Assembly (NCBI RefSeq): GCF_905220565.1
Contig: NC_059399.1
Coordinates: forward strand, 4,123,501-4,187,500
DNA length: 64,000 nt
Source of the DNA: Melitaea cinxia
Taxonomy: Eukaryota > Arthropoda > Insecta > Lepidoptera > Nymphalidae
Direction of reading: 5' to 3'
This document shows, piece by piece, positions 1 to 12,300 of the stretch. Position 1 is the first letter of the stretch. The number at the start of each line of letters is the position of its first letter. Under the pieces are notes generated by a model, which made no database searches, was not told the DNA's origin, and saw only the letters and a program-made list of their open reading frames with translations. A program made the translations under genes and the position numbers.

Positions 1-1200
1 TTTTGTGTTTGTGTTCTTTAAATCAATTTATGAGTATAGCCATAATGATTTGGAACTTATTTAAAAAGTGTACTAAGTGTCCGTAGACTTATCCGTGTAG
101 AAATCATTTATTTTTAATAATTATTGGTATAATATATTTATAAATAATATATTAGAAAGTTCGGGGTAACTTTTGTTCCCATGTGTATATTATAATAAAA
201 AAGGTTTTGCGGTTTTAATGCTAAATTATAATCAAAGCTATAACGCTAATTGACTTTATATTATTGTACTGTTTTAAACATTTCTAAACGTGTTAACACC
301 CGTATATCTACTGTTATATCATCTCGTCGTCTCGTTAAAAATTTCTCATTACGTATCATCAAAGTCGGTTTTTTAAATTTAATAATCATTGTCAAGGTTA
401 GCGTATTCGCTGTCGAGTTCGTTCACTCGTGATTTTTTGTCGCCGCCTTGATTTTTATTTAGTGCTGACTCTTTGTTCACTGTTAAGAGTCGGTGTAGTC
501 GGTAGTAGTACGAAAAGATTGTTTGCAAATCAATTACAGTCGGTCGTACAAATCGATTGTTATTTTTGATTTTGTTACTTGTAAAAATTGGTGGCAAATC
601 AATTAAAGTCTGTATTCTCGTATATTATACAGATAAAACGTTATTACGTAATGATTAATTTTCGGATCAATATGAAGATGACCCACTTATTTTCATTCGA
701 TACAAATTATTGTCAATCAAATGTTTCTTATTTGTAGTACCGACATCGAGTGATTAATTTCTTCATAGAAATAACGTACAGTAAGACGCCATAGAACGTT
801 CTAGGACTTACCAGCATTCCATGTCGATGGCCGTTTAGAGTATTCGCTTTTCTCCGTTGACCGTGTCACAGTCCTCAGTTAGCACTTATTAACTTTAGTA
901 TGCAGTAAGTACTCGTGTGGACATTTACTCGTTTTTTTTTGTTTGTCCAACGGAAACCTTTATAAGGAAAGGAGGTGACACGAATCAGAGACGTTGTCCT
1001 GCTTAAGATAAGGTTTAAGGTAGGGCAAGTTAGAATAATACATTATGAGACTAAAGCTTATATCAGACATCTAAATAAATGTAATACGGTATGTATATTC
1101 TACATTTTAATTACTGTTTTTAAAGTTTTAATATATTGTGATTAATTTCTACACCATTTCACTGACTTTGTTACTAATCATTGACTTGTTTGTATAATTG

Positions 1201-1395
1201 GGTCGGCAAACAAGCGAACGGCTCACCTAATGGCAAGCGATTGCCGTAGCTTATAGACGCCTGCAACACCAGAAGCATCGCAAGCGCGTTGCCGACCCTA
1301 ACTCCAGTAGAGCAGAGCTCGCGTTCAGCTTCCTGCTATTCCCTACGTCAGTAGGCCATAAGTTCTCAGCAGTTTTCAACGACCCTTAGGTATAT
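1201..1395 (-). repeat. Family-B SINE, minus copy
   Basis: gggtcggcaaacaagcgaac ggctcacc...ggcaagcgattgccgtagct...gcaacaccagaagcatcgca agcgcgttgccgaccc matches, in reverse, the end of the copies at 9977-10235 and 55030-55310. Confidence 0.7.
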
Positions 1396-4129
1396 GTTGC
1401 TATGGCACTGCACGTGCGTAAATGTAACGAAATGGTCAGTAAACTATATCTACATTTTATAAAGCTGAAGAGTTGAACGCGCTAGTCTCAGGAACTACGG
1501 TTTCGAATTGAAAAAATTGTTTTTTTTTTACTCTATTTACTTATAATAGGTTAAATATATTGATAATAGGTTAAATAGTATTTTGGTACGTTTTTCCTTA
1601 AAATGAACGCGGGTGATGACGCAGGGCATAGCTAGTATGAATATGAAATGCTAGTAAACTTACTCTTGAAAGTTATACACGTAAAAATAAACTCTTTATT
1701 ACATCCTACTCATTATACATATTTCCCATTCCTTACATTAATTAGCCTTTAAGATTAAGTAGGAAGGGAAGCTAGCTTAACATAAGCCGTACGTTCAAAG
1801 GTTTCTGTACATTTCGGGTTTCAAGCTAACAATCCTAGTACTGAGAAATTTTTGAATAAACCGATCATGGAATTAAAAAAAAAATACGTAGAATCTTTGA
1901 TATATTATATAGTATATTTATATGTATATATAAATAATCTGAGACATTTTGACATCCATTTCTCCAAAAGAACTATGAAGAAGTTCGGGCCAAAAATACT
2001 AATTGTCATAGCTTGTAGTATAAGGTCAAATCGTATCCAGTATATTTTAATTCTATTCAGCTGTTTTTATTGTGTTGAATGACCAAACTACAGATGAAAA
2101 AAAAATATGTTTTTGGTTTTAGTATTGACTACCGAGTGACTTGACATTTAAAATATGTCTAATGTACAGAGTTGGACATGTTACGTGTAGTATTTATGTA
2201 TTATATTTTTTATGTGTAGAATTCAGTAGTACTTATATATTTTTTAATTGACACTAAATCCACTAAGCAAAAATTCTAATGAAGATACATGGCAGTATCT
2301 GTGCGATCCCTTTGGCCGAGATAAGGATAATTTGTCCTAATTACTATTTTGTATTGACAAGCAAGGTCGATGGACTCAACTAACGACCAGACTCCTGTAT
2401 CGAGGAAATAAAGTGCATGAAACAGCTAATAGGACACGCAAATGAGGCTCTTATTCTTTAGCAATAGATGCCAAAATTGAGCGAAATGTTTTTGAAAGTT
2501 GTAAGAGTTTGAACGGTATAGTATGGAATGTACAGCCATATAGTATACCTATACATTATTGTGTGTAATCTGCGTAAGGATTAATTCACGCAATGTCATA
2601 CGAATTAACAAGTAACGGTCGATTAACTATTCAAATTGATCACGCTTTGAATAATGAAATAACGTATTGCAAGCGATTTAATGATAATTAATTAATTATA
2701 TTGGACGTCTGTTGCTATATGCGTGTATAGATTGAATCTATTTACTATATTTTACATGTCATTTAATGGTTATTTCAATTTATAACCAGGATGTTTTTTT
2801 TAATTTCCATACTTTGTGACTCATACCATACAATCGTAAATAAAATATTAAAAAAAAGATTATATAAGACATGAATCGAAATCGAATGGTCCTTGAGATT
2901 ATTTTACCTAAAATGAATAGTTCTATCGGTTATTACCAATAAGTATTTTTTTATTAGTGGTAAAAAATATTTAAGATACCTTTTTACAAACATCCTTATT
3001 CGCTTCTCAGGTGACAAAATAATTCTTATGATTTTATTATTTAAATTTTTTATAATTTAAATATAAAATCAAAGATCTAAGGCAAAAAATGTGTATAGTG
3101 TGTGTAAAATTTATACATATTTTAAAAAAACCAGATATAATTTTATACTACCATTTAAAATCAACTACTATTCCAAGGCTACATGAAATATTTTGAGTAA
3201 AAGAACATACACATTTATTTGGTAGTTTTAAATATTATGTAATACCCGATAGACGGGATCAGTTCTGTTAGATTTAAATCTTTATAAAAAGTTAGAAACA
3301 TTAAATTAAATAAAAGTTGGAATCAGGTTGATTTAATACTGTTTTTATACGAGTGCTTTTCGTATAGTTATATATATTTTAAAAAAAGTAATGAAACAGT
3401 AAGAAATAAACGATGAACGAAAAAATGTTAAATAAATGTACACTTGTTCTCTCTAGTCCAACTAACTGTACTGTAAACATTACATTTTTCATTTCATTAC
3501 ATTTCATTTACATTTTTTTAAATTTAAAATTTTATAACATTATTCGTCTTCCCTTGTTTTATTTTATAATGTTATCTTATGAGATTAATCATTTATCACA
3601 GGTTTATCTGGCTTATGTTTTATCTCAATTGAAATATGAGACATATATCTTAATACATATAAATGAACAATTTAAACATCGTTTCCTATATTAATATAAA
3701 ACAGGTACTGTGAGTCTTTTTATTGTTGTTAATTTTTGATGTGTGGGAATTCTTAATTCGATTCTCTCTGATCCTACGTCTAAACTAGCGATCAAAATAT
3801 ATTGTATGTTTTCGAAATTAATTAGATTAAGAAGGAAGTGATTTTTGTTATGCAGAACAATGGGGCTGACATAGTCGCTAAGCAAACTAAGCCAAGCCTC
3901 TTTTAGATATAAAAAAAAAAACAAGAAACGACTTTAGAAGATAAAACTTGGGTTTAGACTTTGAAGTTCCATTTGTCTGGTTTCCCCAAATTATAATACC
4001 CACATGAATAATTTTGTTGGGTATTCTGTAATGTAGGTAACAAAGATGGAACTTATAATGAAAGAATAAACTTACAAGATTACTATTTTATTAGTGAATT
4101 TTAAATATAGTTTACTGACTTTTTTTTTT

Positions 4130-4275
4130 CGTGTGCTTCGGCCTGTAATACTACTGGGCATAGGCCTCTTTTCCCATGTAGGAGAAGGATCAGAGCTTAA
4201 TCCACCACGCTGCTCCAATGCGGGTTGGCGGATATATTCCCTACTACGAGTAACGGTCGCTATCAGGTGTACATG
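4130..4275 (-). repeat. Family-C SINE tail fragment, minus
   Basis: cttcggcctgtaatactact gggcataggcctcttttccc atgtaggagaaggatcagag then ggttggcggatatattccct. It matches 32378-32520 closely. Confidence 0.75.
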
Positions 4276-5029
4276 ATAACAACTTTTTTTTTTCGTTTTT
4301 CTTTAATTTTCATTTTTTCTGTTATTTTTTTCAGAATAGGTTTAAATTAATAAATTGGAATTGCAATCGGATAATGTTTCTTTTTTTGTATCTGTAACTT
4401 AACAAAAGAATGAAATTCACCTTGTTGATATTTATTTAGTGACAAATCCATTATGACATATGTGATAAAGGGAAAATATCAATTTTGGATAAAATTGACA
4501 GGTTCAAGTACGTGATGTAAATTATATTTATATCTATCTATACAATAACATAAAAATGACAACTATTTTGTTTAATGCTTGATAAATATAGGTACACGTT
4601 TGAGGACCTTCAAATTTTGTACACTGTACATCTATAATGTAAATTTACACCACATATAAATAATAAAAAAAAAACCTATAAAAATACAAATATACGAAAT
4701 AGAAACCTCCTTTTTAAAGTCCTTTAAATACACTTTATCCTTACACATTAAAATGACAATAAGATAGCAACTAGTCGCGATTATGTTGCGATTATATTGT
4801 GTTCTTGTTATCTCAATATTAATATTCTGCACACAGGTATGCGAGCGTTGTGAATACTGCGTACTTAGTTTTGGTGTCATCTGTACAAATGGTGTATACT
4901 TGAATTGTGTTTTTCGTCTTTTTTCTTAATGGGTCTTATCATTGCGGAACGTTACTTGTCATAGGCGAGTGCTGTTTCGTTGTACAAAAATATATAGAAA
5001 TTTTTTAACGTTTTATCACTCATCATCAT

Positions 5030-5345
5030 CACTTCAGCCTATCGCAGTCCACTGCTGGACATAAGCCTCCCCAAGTTCGCGGCGCGTGAACTCGAGTGTT
5101 TCGCCCATAGTCACCATGCTTGCTGGGCAGGCGGGTTGGTGACAACAGGGCTGGCTTTGTCGCACCGAAGACGCTGCTGCCCGTCTTCGGTCTGCGTATT
5201 TCAAATCCAGCACTTGGATGGCCATCCCGCCATCGGTCGGCTTTTTAAGTTTCAAGGTGGTAGTGGAACTGTGTTATCCCTTAGTCGCCTCTTATGACGC
5301 CCACGGGATGAGAGAGGGTTGCTGTATTCTTTACTGCCGTAAACT
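5030..5345 (-). repeat. Family-A SINE (RTE-tailed), minus copy
   Basis: Begins (on +) ttcagcctatcgcagtccac tgctggacataagcctcc and runs through cagggctggctttgtcgcac, cgaagacgctgctgcccgtc and ttaagtttcaaggtggtagt to the ...tgctgtattctttactgccg end. It matches the + copies at 10890 and 43385 in reverse. Reading frames in it are not genes. Confidence 0.8.
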
Positions 5346-5434
5346 ACACAGCGAAGTTTTAAAAATTTGGTTATTGACCTGACAAAACTTTGTCTTGCAT
5401 GCATTGCAGATAGGGTTAATCTAAATCTACTAAG

Positions 5435-6838
5435 CATGGGCGTACCCAGGGGGGGGCAAAGAGGGGCAGCTGCCCCCCCCTGGATTTTGTTAACCTCCCT
5501 ACTAACTATCTACTATTGTCGATAAAAGTTTTTATTTGCCATTTGGAATAATTTTATACTTTTAAAAATCGCGCGGCGCACCTATTCTACTTGCTAGCAG
5601 CCTGTAGGCAAACGCCGCGCTCGCTTGCCAGTGGCTCGGTCCGTGGCCGCTTCGGCTCCGCGCCGACACGGCACACGAACATTACCGAATCTAGCCGAGC
5701 CACGGCGAGCGCTCGTCTTGCTCGACGTGATGTGCCGCTACGGTGGGAGAGAGTACGAAAGGCTTGCATTTATTTGACATGTAATTGTTTTGAAAGAGCA
5801 CAACGGGCTTTGGTGATGAAAAATATTAATTCAAAGTAGGTATATTAAAAATATTGGTAGATACTGTGTTACTGAGTTATTGTATTCTGATAATACGTAT
5901 ATGTACATATTCTGTTGAACAATAATAAAACGTTGAATGAAAATGGATATTCGGAACTTTTTTTGTGAGAATTTTATAATTAAAGAATTTGGCTAAGATC
6001 TAGACTAGGTAAAACCGAATTAGAAAATCTGAATTATGGGGTTTTTGGGTGTGGAGAGTGGAGGGTGTAGGGGAATCTATACAAGGTAACACTGTCACAC
6101 CTCAAAACCCCATGGTTATGGAGATATCCATGGTTAAAGTTTTGAGGTTAGAAGAAGAATTTAAAGCTATTATAATACCTTTGAGCTCGTACTGTTTGCA
6201 TTGTGTGACAAATCGACACTTTTAAACAAAATAACGCGTCAGGCATAATATTCTAATAAAATTGGTAACATTGCGTGCTAGAATATAGGTTTAGAAATTC
6301 GAAAAATACCCCAAAACCGAATCGGAGCACCCCACTGTCCACGTGGTCTTGGTCTGTCCTACCCCTAGAGTGTTTTTTTGTGTGCCGCGGAGGCGCGGAG
6401 GGAGGGCAGCCCTCGCCCGCCGTGCGAAAGCGCGCGAACGAATGCGTAGAGGAGCGGCAGCCGGCTCCGCTGCGGAACGGAGCAGGAGTGAGCGTGCTTT
6501 CGCACGCAAGGGCGGAAGGGCTGCACTTCCCGCAGCGCCGGAGCCAAGCGTTCCTCTAACTTTCGAAATTCTTCTTCTAACCTCAAAACTTTAACCATGG
6601 ATATCTCCATAACCATGGGGTTCTGAGGTGTGACAGTGGTACCAGGGGTAGCGTTCCCCACCCTCTCCCCCTCTTCCCCCCACGGTCTCGAAATTCGGTT
6701 TTACCTAATCTAAAACTTTCCCAAAGAATTTAAATAAATAATTACCTATTTTACTTTATGTTTATTTATTTGACTAGGTGCTTATACGAGTAAAATTTGA
6801 TTTGCCCCCCCCTGGCTCAGAACCTGGGTACGCCCATG
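5435..6838. mobile_element. hAT-like non-autonomous DNA transposon, 1404 bp, with 8-bp target duplication
   Basis: The ends are perfect 16-bp inverted repeats (CATGGGCGTACCCAGG) and the element is flanked by CTACTAAG on both sides (5427-5434 and 6839-6846). Eight-bp duplications with C-A-N-G-G-C-G-T-like ends followed by G-runs (ggggggggcaaagagggg) are typical of hAT elements. There is no transposase frame. Inside are a GC-rich block (5575-5760), a second inverted repeat (about 6003-6165 against 6560-6720) and a GC-rich loop (6370-6550). The short open frames in it are not genes. Confidence 0.85.
6003..6720. repeat. Long inverted repeat nested inside the hAT-like element
   Basis: The left arm (aggtaaaaccgaatt, then later cactgtcacacctc, aaccccatggttatggagat, atccatggttaaagttttga, ggttagaagaagaattt) is repeated in reverse complement at 6560-6720 with small differences. 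The loop contains a GC-rich segment at 6370-6550. The arms are roughly 160 bp with small indels. Confidence 0.8.
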
Positions 6839-6846
6839 CTACTAAG

Positions 6847-9281
6847 TTCAATAAGTTCACTTTTATTTAGTTTATATACCTATTTATATATATGTATACA
6901 TTTAAAGTACCTTGTAAAAGGTCAGCGAAATTAGTCAATAGTATATGTAACAACTTTACTTTTGTATTATTTAACGTGTTTATGAAATTCAAGTTGTTTT
7001 AACCAAATCTTTGTTTATTACAAGCTATTCATCAAAGCGAGGTTGTTCAAGTACATAAGTAACAATGGAAATATATCTGTAATGTTTGCGGTAATTATTT
7101 TATTGTTTAACGCAAAACTGTTCGAAGTCTAAGGCACCGTAGACAGCGAAAATTCTATTTAGATAGATTTGTTATAGAATAATATACCTATGTAAAATTC
7201 AGGAACAGGCGATGAAAGAAACGGTATAGTCATTTTATTTTCATGGACAATTTACATAAAATTTTAGGTCTATTTAGTAAAATAATTCAAAAGCCTATAA
7301 ATAGGTAGTTAAACTACTTTAGCCTAGAAAGTGAAAGTACTCTATTTGTTAAGGATCATTGTGGGTTTCATACCTTTTTCATATGTAAATATTACCTTTA
7401 TCCACAGAAGATATATAACTTTGTTATAAATCTTGTTGTGTAGCTTGTTTAATATTAGTTGAATAATATATTTTTCTAAAAGTTAGTATACATATTATTT
7501 TTAATTATAATGACCGGTCCTAACCGGATTTTGTTTATTTATTCTAAAGTCTAAAGTTTTTTGCGAAATACAGCATTTTGAAGATTTTCTATTTAATATG
7601 TAAAAAAGTAGGTCCTAATATTAACGAAACTTGTTTTTGTTATATAACAAAAAGGTGGTTAAAGAAGAATCGTAGACAAAAATATTGCGATCGCATGGCA
7701 TGGTACGTAATGTTATGAAAACAACGTTCACTGATCAAGTTTACCGATCATTGCCATACGCAGTTAGCATTTAAATTATTATAAGGCTGATCGTATGTAA
7801 ACGTAGTTTTCTGCGCAGCACAGAGAAGTTAAGTATGAACAAATAATGAGGGTGAAATACTGTGATGTAGATACTGACATTTATATGGAGATTATGGTAC
7901 AGCATTACCAGGAAATGACAGTTGGAGCTATTATGTTTCATTTCATGTCAGCAAGGTCTTTTTGTGTATGTTGGCTGTCATACGTCGTTTACTGAAGTTA
8001 GGACAAGAAGTTTAACCGATTGTACAATTTGTTTGTCAATAAATCGCGACATACGTTTACGCAATAGCTTTTTTTGACTTTTTTATGTCTTGACAAACAT
8101 TTGATAAAACATTTCTTTTACCTGACTGAGCTGTGCTGCTTTGTGCTGTTCATTTTTGTGCTACTTCGTCAACATACGCTCAGCTTTAAACTTGTCGCGA
8201 CTACAATTTCAATGTAAACCCACAAGAGCGGAACGTACTCGTAATTATTAAATGTTACATCTGTATTTGAAAAATAAATTGCATTACTACCGATTGAAGA
8301 TATATAGTTGTTTTAAATTTATAGGTGTACAAAACAGCAGATAAAGTAGTCAGTCTCAGTGTAACTTTACAATAAATCTGCTTAAAAAAATGTTGTTTGA
8401 ATTAAAACGTGAACACTAACGTAGAAGGGGAGGTATTTGATAATGTTAAACCATTTTTTACTATAATAAAATACAAATAAAAAAGCTGGGCTCTAATTAG
8501 CTAACTATTTTCTGAGTGGTTATATTATGGTTGTATTTTCGGAAGATTTTTTATTTTTTATTTCTGTTACTATTAAAAGAAGAGAATTGTCTTTTTTGAT
8601 AGAATTTAAAAAACGGTAAAAATAAATTCTTAATTACTTTTAAAAACTATACATAACATATTTTAAATCTAAAAATTTATAAATAAATAGAAAACGTTAA
8701 ATAAATCTTTTAGTAAGGTTGTGTTTCCACATGATTACTCTCGTTCAATGTCGAATATATAATGACTCCAAGTGCCATAACTTCATTAAAGTGTACAGTT
8801 ATAACTGTTAAAAATGTATTCTTTTATCATTTAATAAATATGTTTCCATTATTATAGTAGTAAGCCGAAAACAATGCCTCCATAAATTAATAATAACATT
8901 GAAATAAAAAATAATTTTTATTATTTGTAAAATAAATTATTAGGTATATATTTTATTCCAAACAAATCGCAGTAAATGTCTTCATAAACTATTTAATGTA
9001 GTTTCAAAGTTTTCCAAGTAAACGTGTGTCAAATAAGTCAGTTATATAAGTATGTTGTATATCTTTGCACCTTATTGAACCTATAATGAACATACATTCA
9101 AACACGTGTTTCGCCTATAGTGATTACTTCTCTAACTCGTTATTTTTTTATCGATTCTTTATCTTTGTCGTAAAGTTGTAGGAATTGAGTAATTTATATT
9201 CATACGTTCTGAGAGAAAATATGAAATTTTTTGTTAGTATACATTGATGATAATGAAATAAATAACTTTTTATTGTTCACA
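6847..9281. other. AT-rich DNA upstream of cystinosin, nothing recognised
   Basis: No coding segment or repeat was recognised. It ends at the acceptor of the first coding cystinosin exon, so it is probably intron or promoter-proximal DNA. Confidence 0.4.
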
Positions 9282-9282
9282 G

Positions 9283-9389
9283 GTAATAAGGATAACTAAA
9301 AATGGCACGCATCAGCTCAGTATCCGCCCGGTCAGGAGTATACTCTAGTCATAGGTTAAGCTACTGTCTCGTCGCAATGTTTCTATTAG
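9283..9389 (+). CDS. ctns: Cystinosin exon with start codon (coding 9302-9389)
   Basis: The exon begins after an acceptor (ttcacag, ending 9282), has 19 nt of 5' UTR, then ATG at 9302 in the context AAAAATGG. It codes for 29 residues plus one base, starting MARISSVSARSGV and ending in the hydrophobic CLVAMFLLG, the first half of a signal peptide that finishes in the next exon (LPLAQC). The donor is gtgagt. This start is chosen because it opens the frame that continues in phase through all later exons. Confidence 0.9.
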
Positions 9390-12300
9390 GTGAGTACATT
9401 AAATTGATGGTAATTAAAAATTATATTGAAGGTATGACATTATGACATATGAAATGTCATATGATGGTATGACATTTCTTACAAAATAAACATTCAACAT
9501 CTTCGAAATATCACACAGAAGAAAAATATGGTATGAATTTTTTTTACGCACAACAATAATGTTTACATAGTAATCATAATTCAGTCGATAATTTTTAATA
9601 ATCTCCATTTTTACACGTCTACATTAAAAAAAAAAACGCTTGTAATAGTACATTATATATAATATATACATTAAGGTAGGGCTCAGCAGGAAGACTTCGG
9701 CCGGCCGGACGACACGACCCCATACGTCTGAGGGGTGGCCTTGTTGTGAGCGAGGCCACCCCACCATTGTGCCAGGCAAAACCTTTGCCCGAGCCTACCG
9801 CCGGGGCGAGGTGACGAATGCTAGCGCGACCCCATCTCGCCCCACCCAGGCGGACGACTGCTATTGCACACGTGGTGGTTTTTTAGTCAGTAACAGTCTG
9901 ACATAATCCTCTGGCGTCCCCGCGCTGAAAGGTCCATGATGGATTTTCCCCACGTAAAAAAAGGGCTCAGCAGGAAACTTCTTGTTCAAAATTTAAACTA
10001 GCTTGACTGGGGAAGTACCTCAACCTTACAAAAACCACAGCTAAATAACACTGCTCTCAAATAGTCTTGTGTTCCGGTGAGAATGGTGGCCCTAGGCAGG
10101 GTCGAGGGTAGGTTCGGCAACGGTCTTGCAATACTCCTTGGTCTTGCAGGCGTCAATAAGATACGGTAACCACTTACCACCAGGTGAGCCGTATCCTTGT
10201 TTGCTGACCTCGTTGTGTAAAAAAAAAATATCTCGAAAATTTTGTTAAAACATTTAAATTTTGAGATGACCACATTATTTATGTTATTGTTCTGGATTCT
10301 AACTAATTGTTAGTAAACAAGTAATAGTAACGAAGTCTTCATTTATTTTCTTTTTCAGGTTTACCCTTAGCACAATGTCAACTCGAGAAAATGTACGTAG
10401 ATTTGACGGATATCCATCTACTCGTTGATGAGACGCGTCTGTTAAAATTGATTCAAATGTAAGTTCCACAAATGTTACAGTTTACAAGACTTCTTACCGT
10501 ATGAAAAAGTTATGTAAATTTTATTGACTCTATTGTGAGTAAAATTGTTAACTATGTATCACAATGTTGTGTCAGTTTTACTAATACATTATAAATAAAT
10601 AATATATTAAAAAACTATGTTTAACATACACACGATCATCTGTTTCTAAGTAGGCAACTTAATGCGTGTGCTTTGAGAACAGTCAACTGATAGAGACACA
10701 TTTTTAAATTAAATAAATAATACATATATGAATAAATATTATACGTCCAGACTCGAGACGTGAATCATACCCACAACCCCTGAAAACAAAGAAAGCGTAG
10801 TAGATGGTACAGTTTGCGTCGGGCTAGATGCTTATAATTTTACAGAAATATATAAAAAAATAATTAGAATCGTATTTATTACCGTATAGTACGCTGTGTG
10901 GTTACGGCGGTAAGAATATAGCCACCTCCTCTCATCCTGTGCGTGTCGTAAGAGATAACACACATTAAGGGATAACACAGTTTCACTACCACCTTGGAAC
11001 TTAAAAAGCCGACCGATGGCGGGATAACCATCCAACTGCTGGCTTTGAAATACACAGGTCGAAGACGGGCAGCAGTGTCTTCGGTGCGACAAAGCCAGCC
11101 CTGCGGTCACCAACCCGCCTGCCCAGCGTGGTGACTATGGGCAAAAACACGAATTCACGCCATTTTAGGCGCCAAATTGTGGAGGCCTATGTCCAGCAGT
11201 GGACTGTATTAGGCTGAAATGATGAACCGTATTTTTATTCCTATTTATCTTAAATAATCTTATTATACATAATTTCATAACAGCGGAGAATACAACACAT
11301 CTCTCCAAGCGACCTCCAACATACAGCATCTAGATATAGTTCAGTTTGTTCCGTCAGTGATCGATATACCAGGTACAGAGGAACCTAACGCCACCGCAGA
11401 ACATTCCTATGATATATGCGCATATGGAAAAAGCCCGGGACATTCAGAAGTAACCTTCAATGTAACACCGACAGGGTTTGTCAAGTAAGTAGAGATTTTT
11501 TTTTTAAATATAGTTGTGTGTAGAATTTTGTATAAATTAGCTTTTTCCTTAAGTATTCACACCGTCAAGCATTTGTCTAATTAAAGATTTCTTATAAGTA
11601 CTTATTAGTTCTATAACTTGTAAAAAATCTTAAATACGATGTAATTCATTAAATACAGTAGTCGCCATAGAAGTATTTTTAAAAAATTCAGTCTAAAATC
11701 CATATCATTGAATGAAATAATAAATATTTCCATTTCAGTCTAGATTCAGTATTCCTGCGCGTCACCGTCATGCATTCGAACGCCATATACATAATCTCAT
11801 ACATAATGGGTTGGATTTACTTCGTCGCCTGGTCGGTGTCGTTCTACCCTCAAATATACATCAACTTCAAGAGGAAGAGCGTCGTCGGACTCAACTTTGA
11901 CTTTTTAGCGCTCAACATTATGGGTTTCACTATGTATTCCCTATTCAACTGCGGGTTGTTTTTCTCGAAGGCTATACAGGTTAGTATTTTTTTGTTATTG
12001 ATAGCATTACGATTGTTTTTCATTGATTCTGCTTGTAAAATCCCACTGCTGGACAAAGGACATTTTTCGTATAGGAAAAAGGCTGGAGCTTAATTCGCCA
12101 CGCTTCTTCACTGGGCATTGGCAGATAACTTCCCTACGAGTACGATTGTTACTATTATCAGGTGTCTATAAAAACACGACGTCGATGGTGTCGACAGCTT
12201 TCGGGGTTTACTGAGACATCGAACTCGCTACCACTGGTGCTTAGGTGACTACTCATAACGTCACACCAGAACGCTGATCGGAACATGTGTGAAGTATAAA

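Larger units (their letters stand above)
1..5029. other. AT-rich intergenic DNA
   Basis: Apart from the SINE pieces at 1201-1395 and 4130-4275, I see no coding exon, RNA gene or clear repeat. Open frames of 60-93 codons here are AT-rich and look like chance. A non-coding first exon of cystinosin could be hidden (for example TTATAAGG at 959 with TCAGA at 984), but this is too weak to call. Confidence 0.4.

Noticed and set aside
959..1021. TATA-like box, TCAGA initiator and possible donor as a first exon of cystinosin
   Set aside because: The initiator is imperfect, the exon would be only about 35 nt, and similar combinations are expected by chance in this AT-rich stretch.
5587..6661. Several 60-98 codon frames on both strands
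   Set aside because: All lie within the hAT-like element's GC-rich parts and inverted repeats, with no protein motif; the open frames follow from composition.
11770..12093. 107-codon frame read as a separate small membrane protein
   Set aside because: It is cystinosin exon 4 plus read-through into intron 4 (including SINE sequence); the donor at 11980 ends the coding part.
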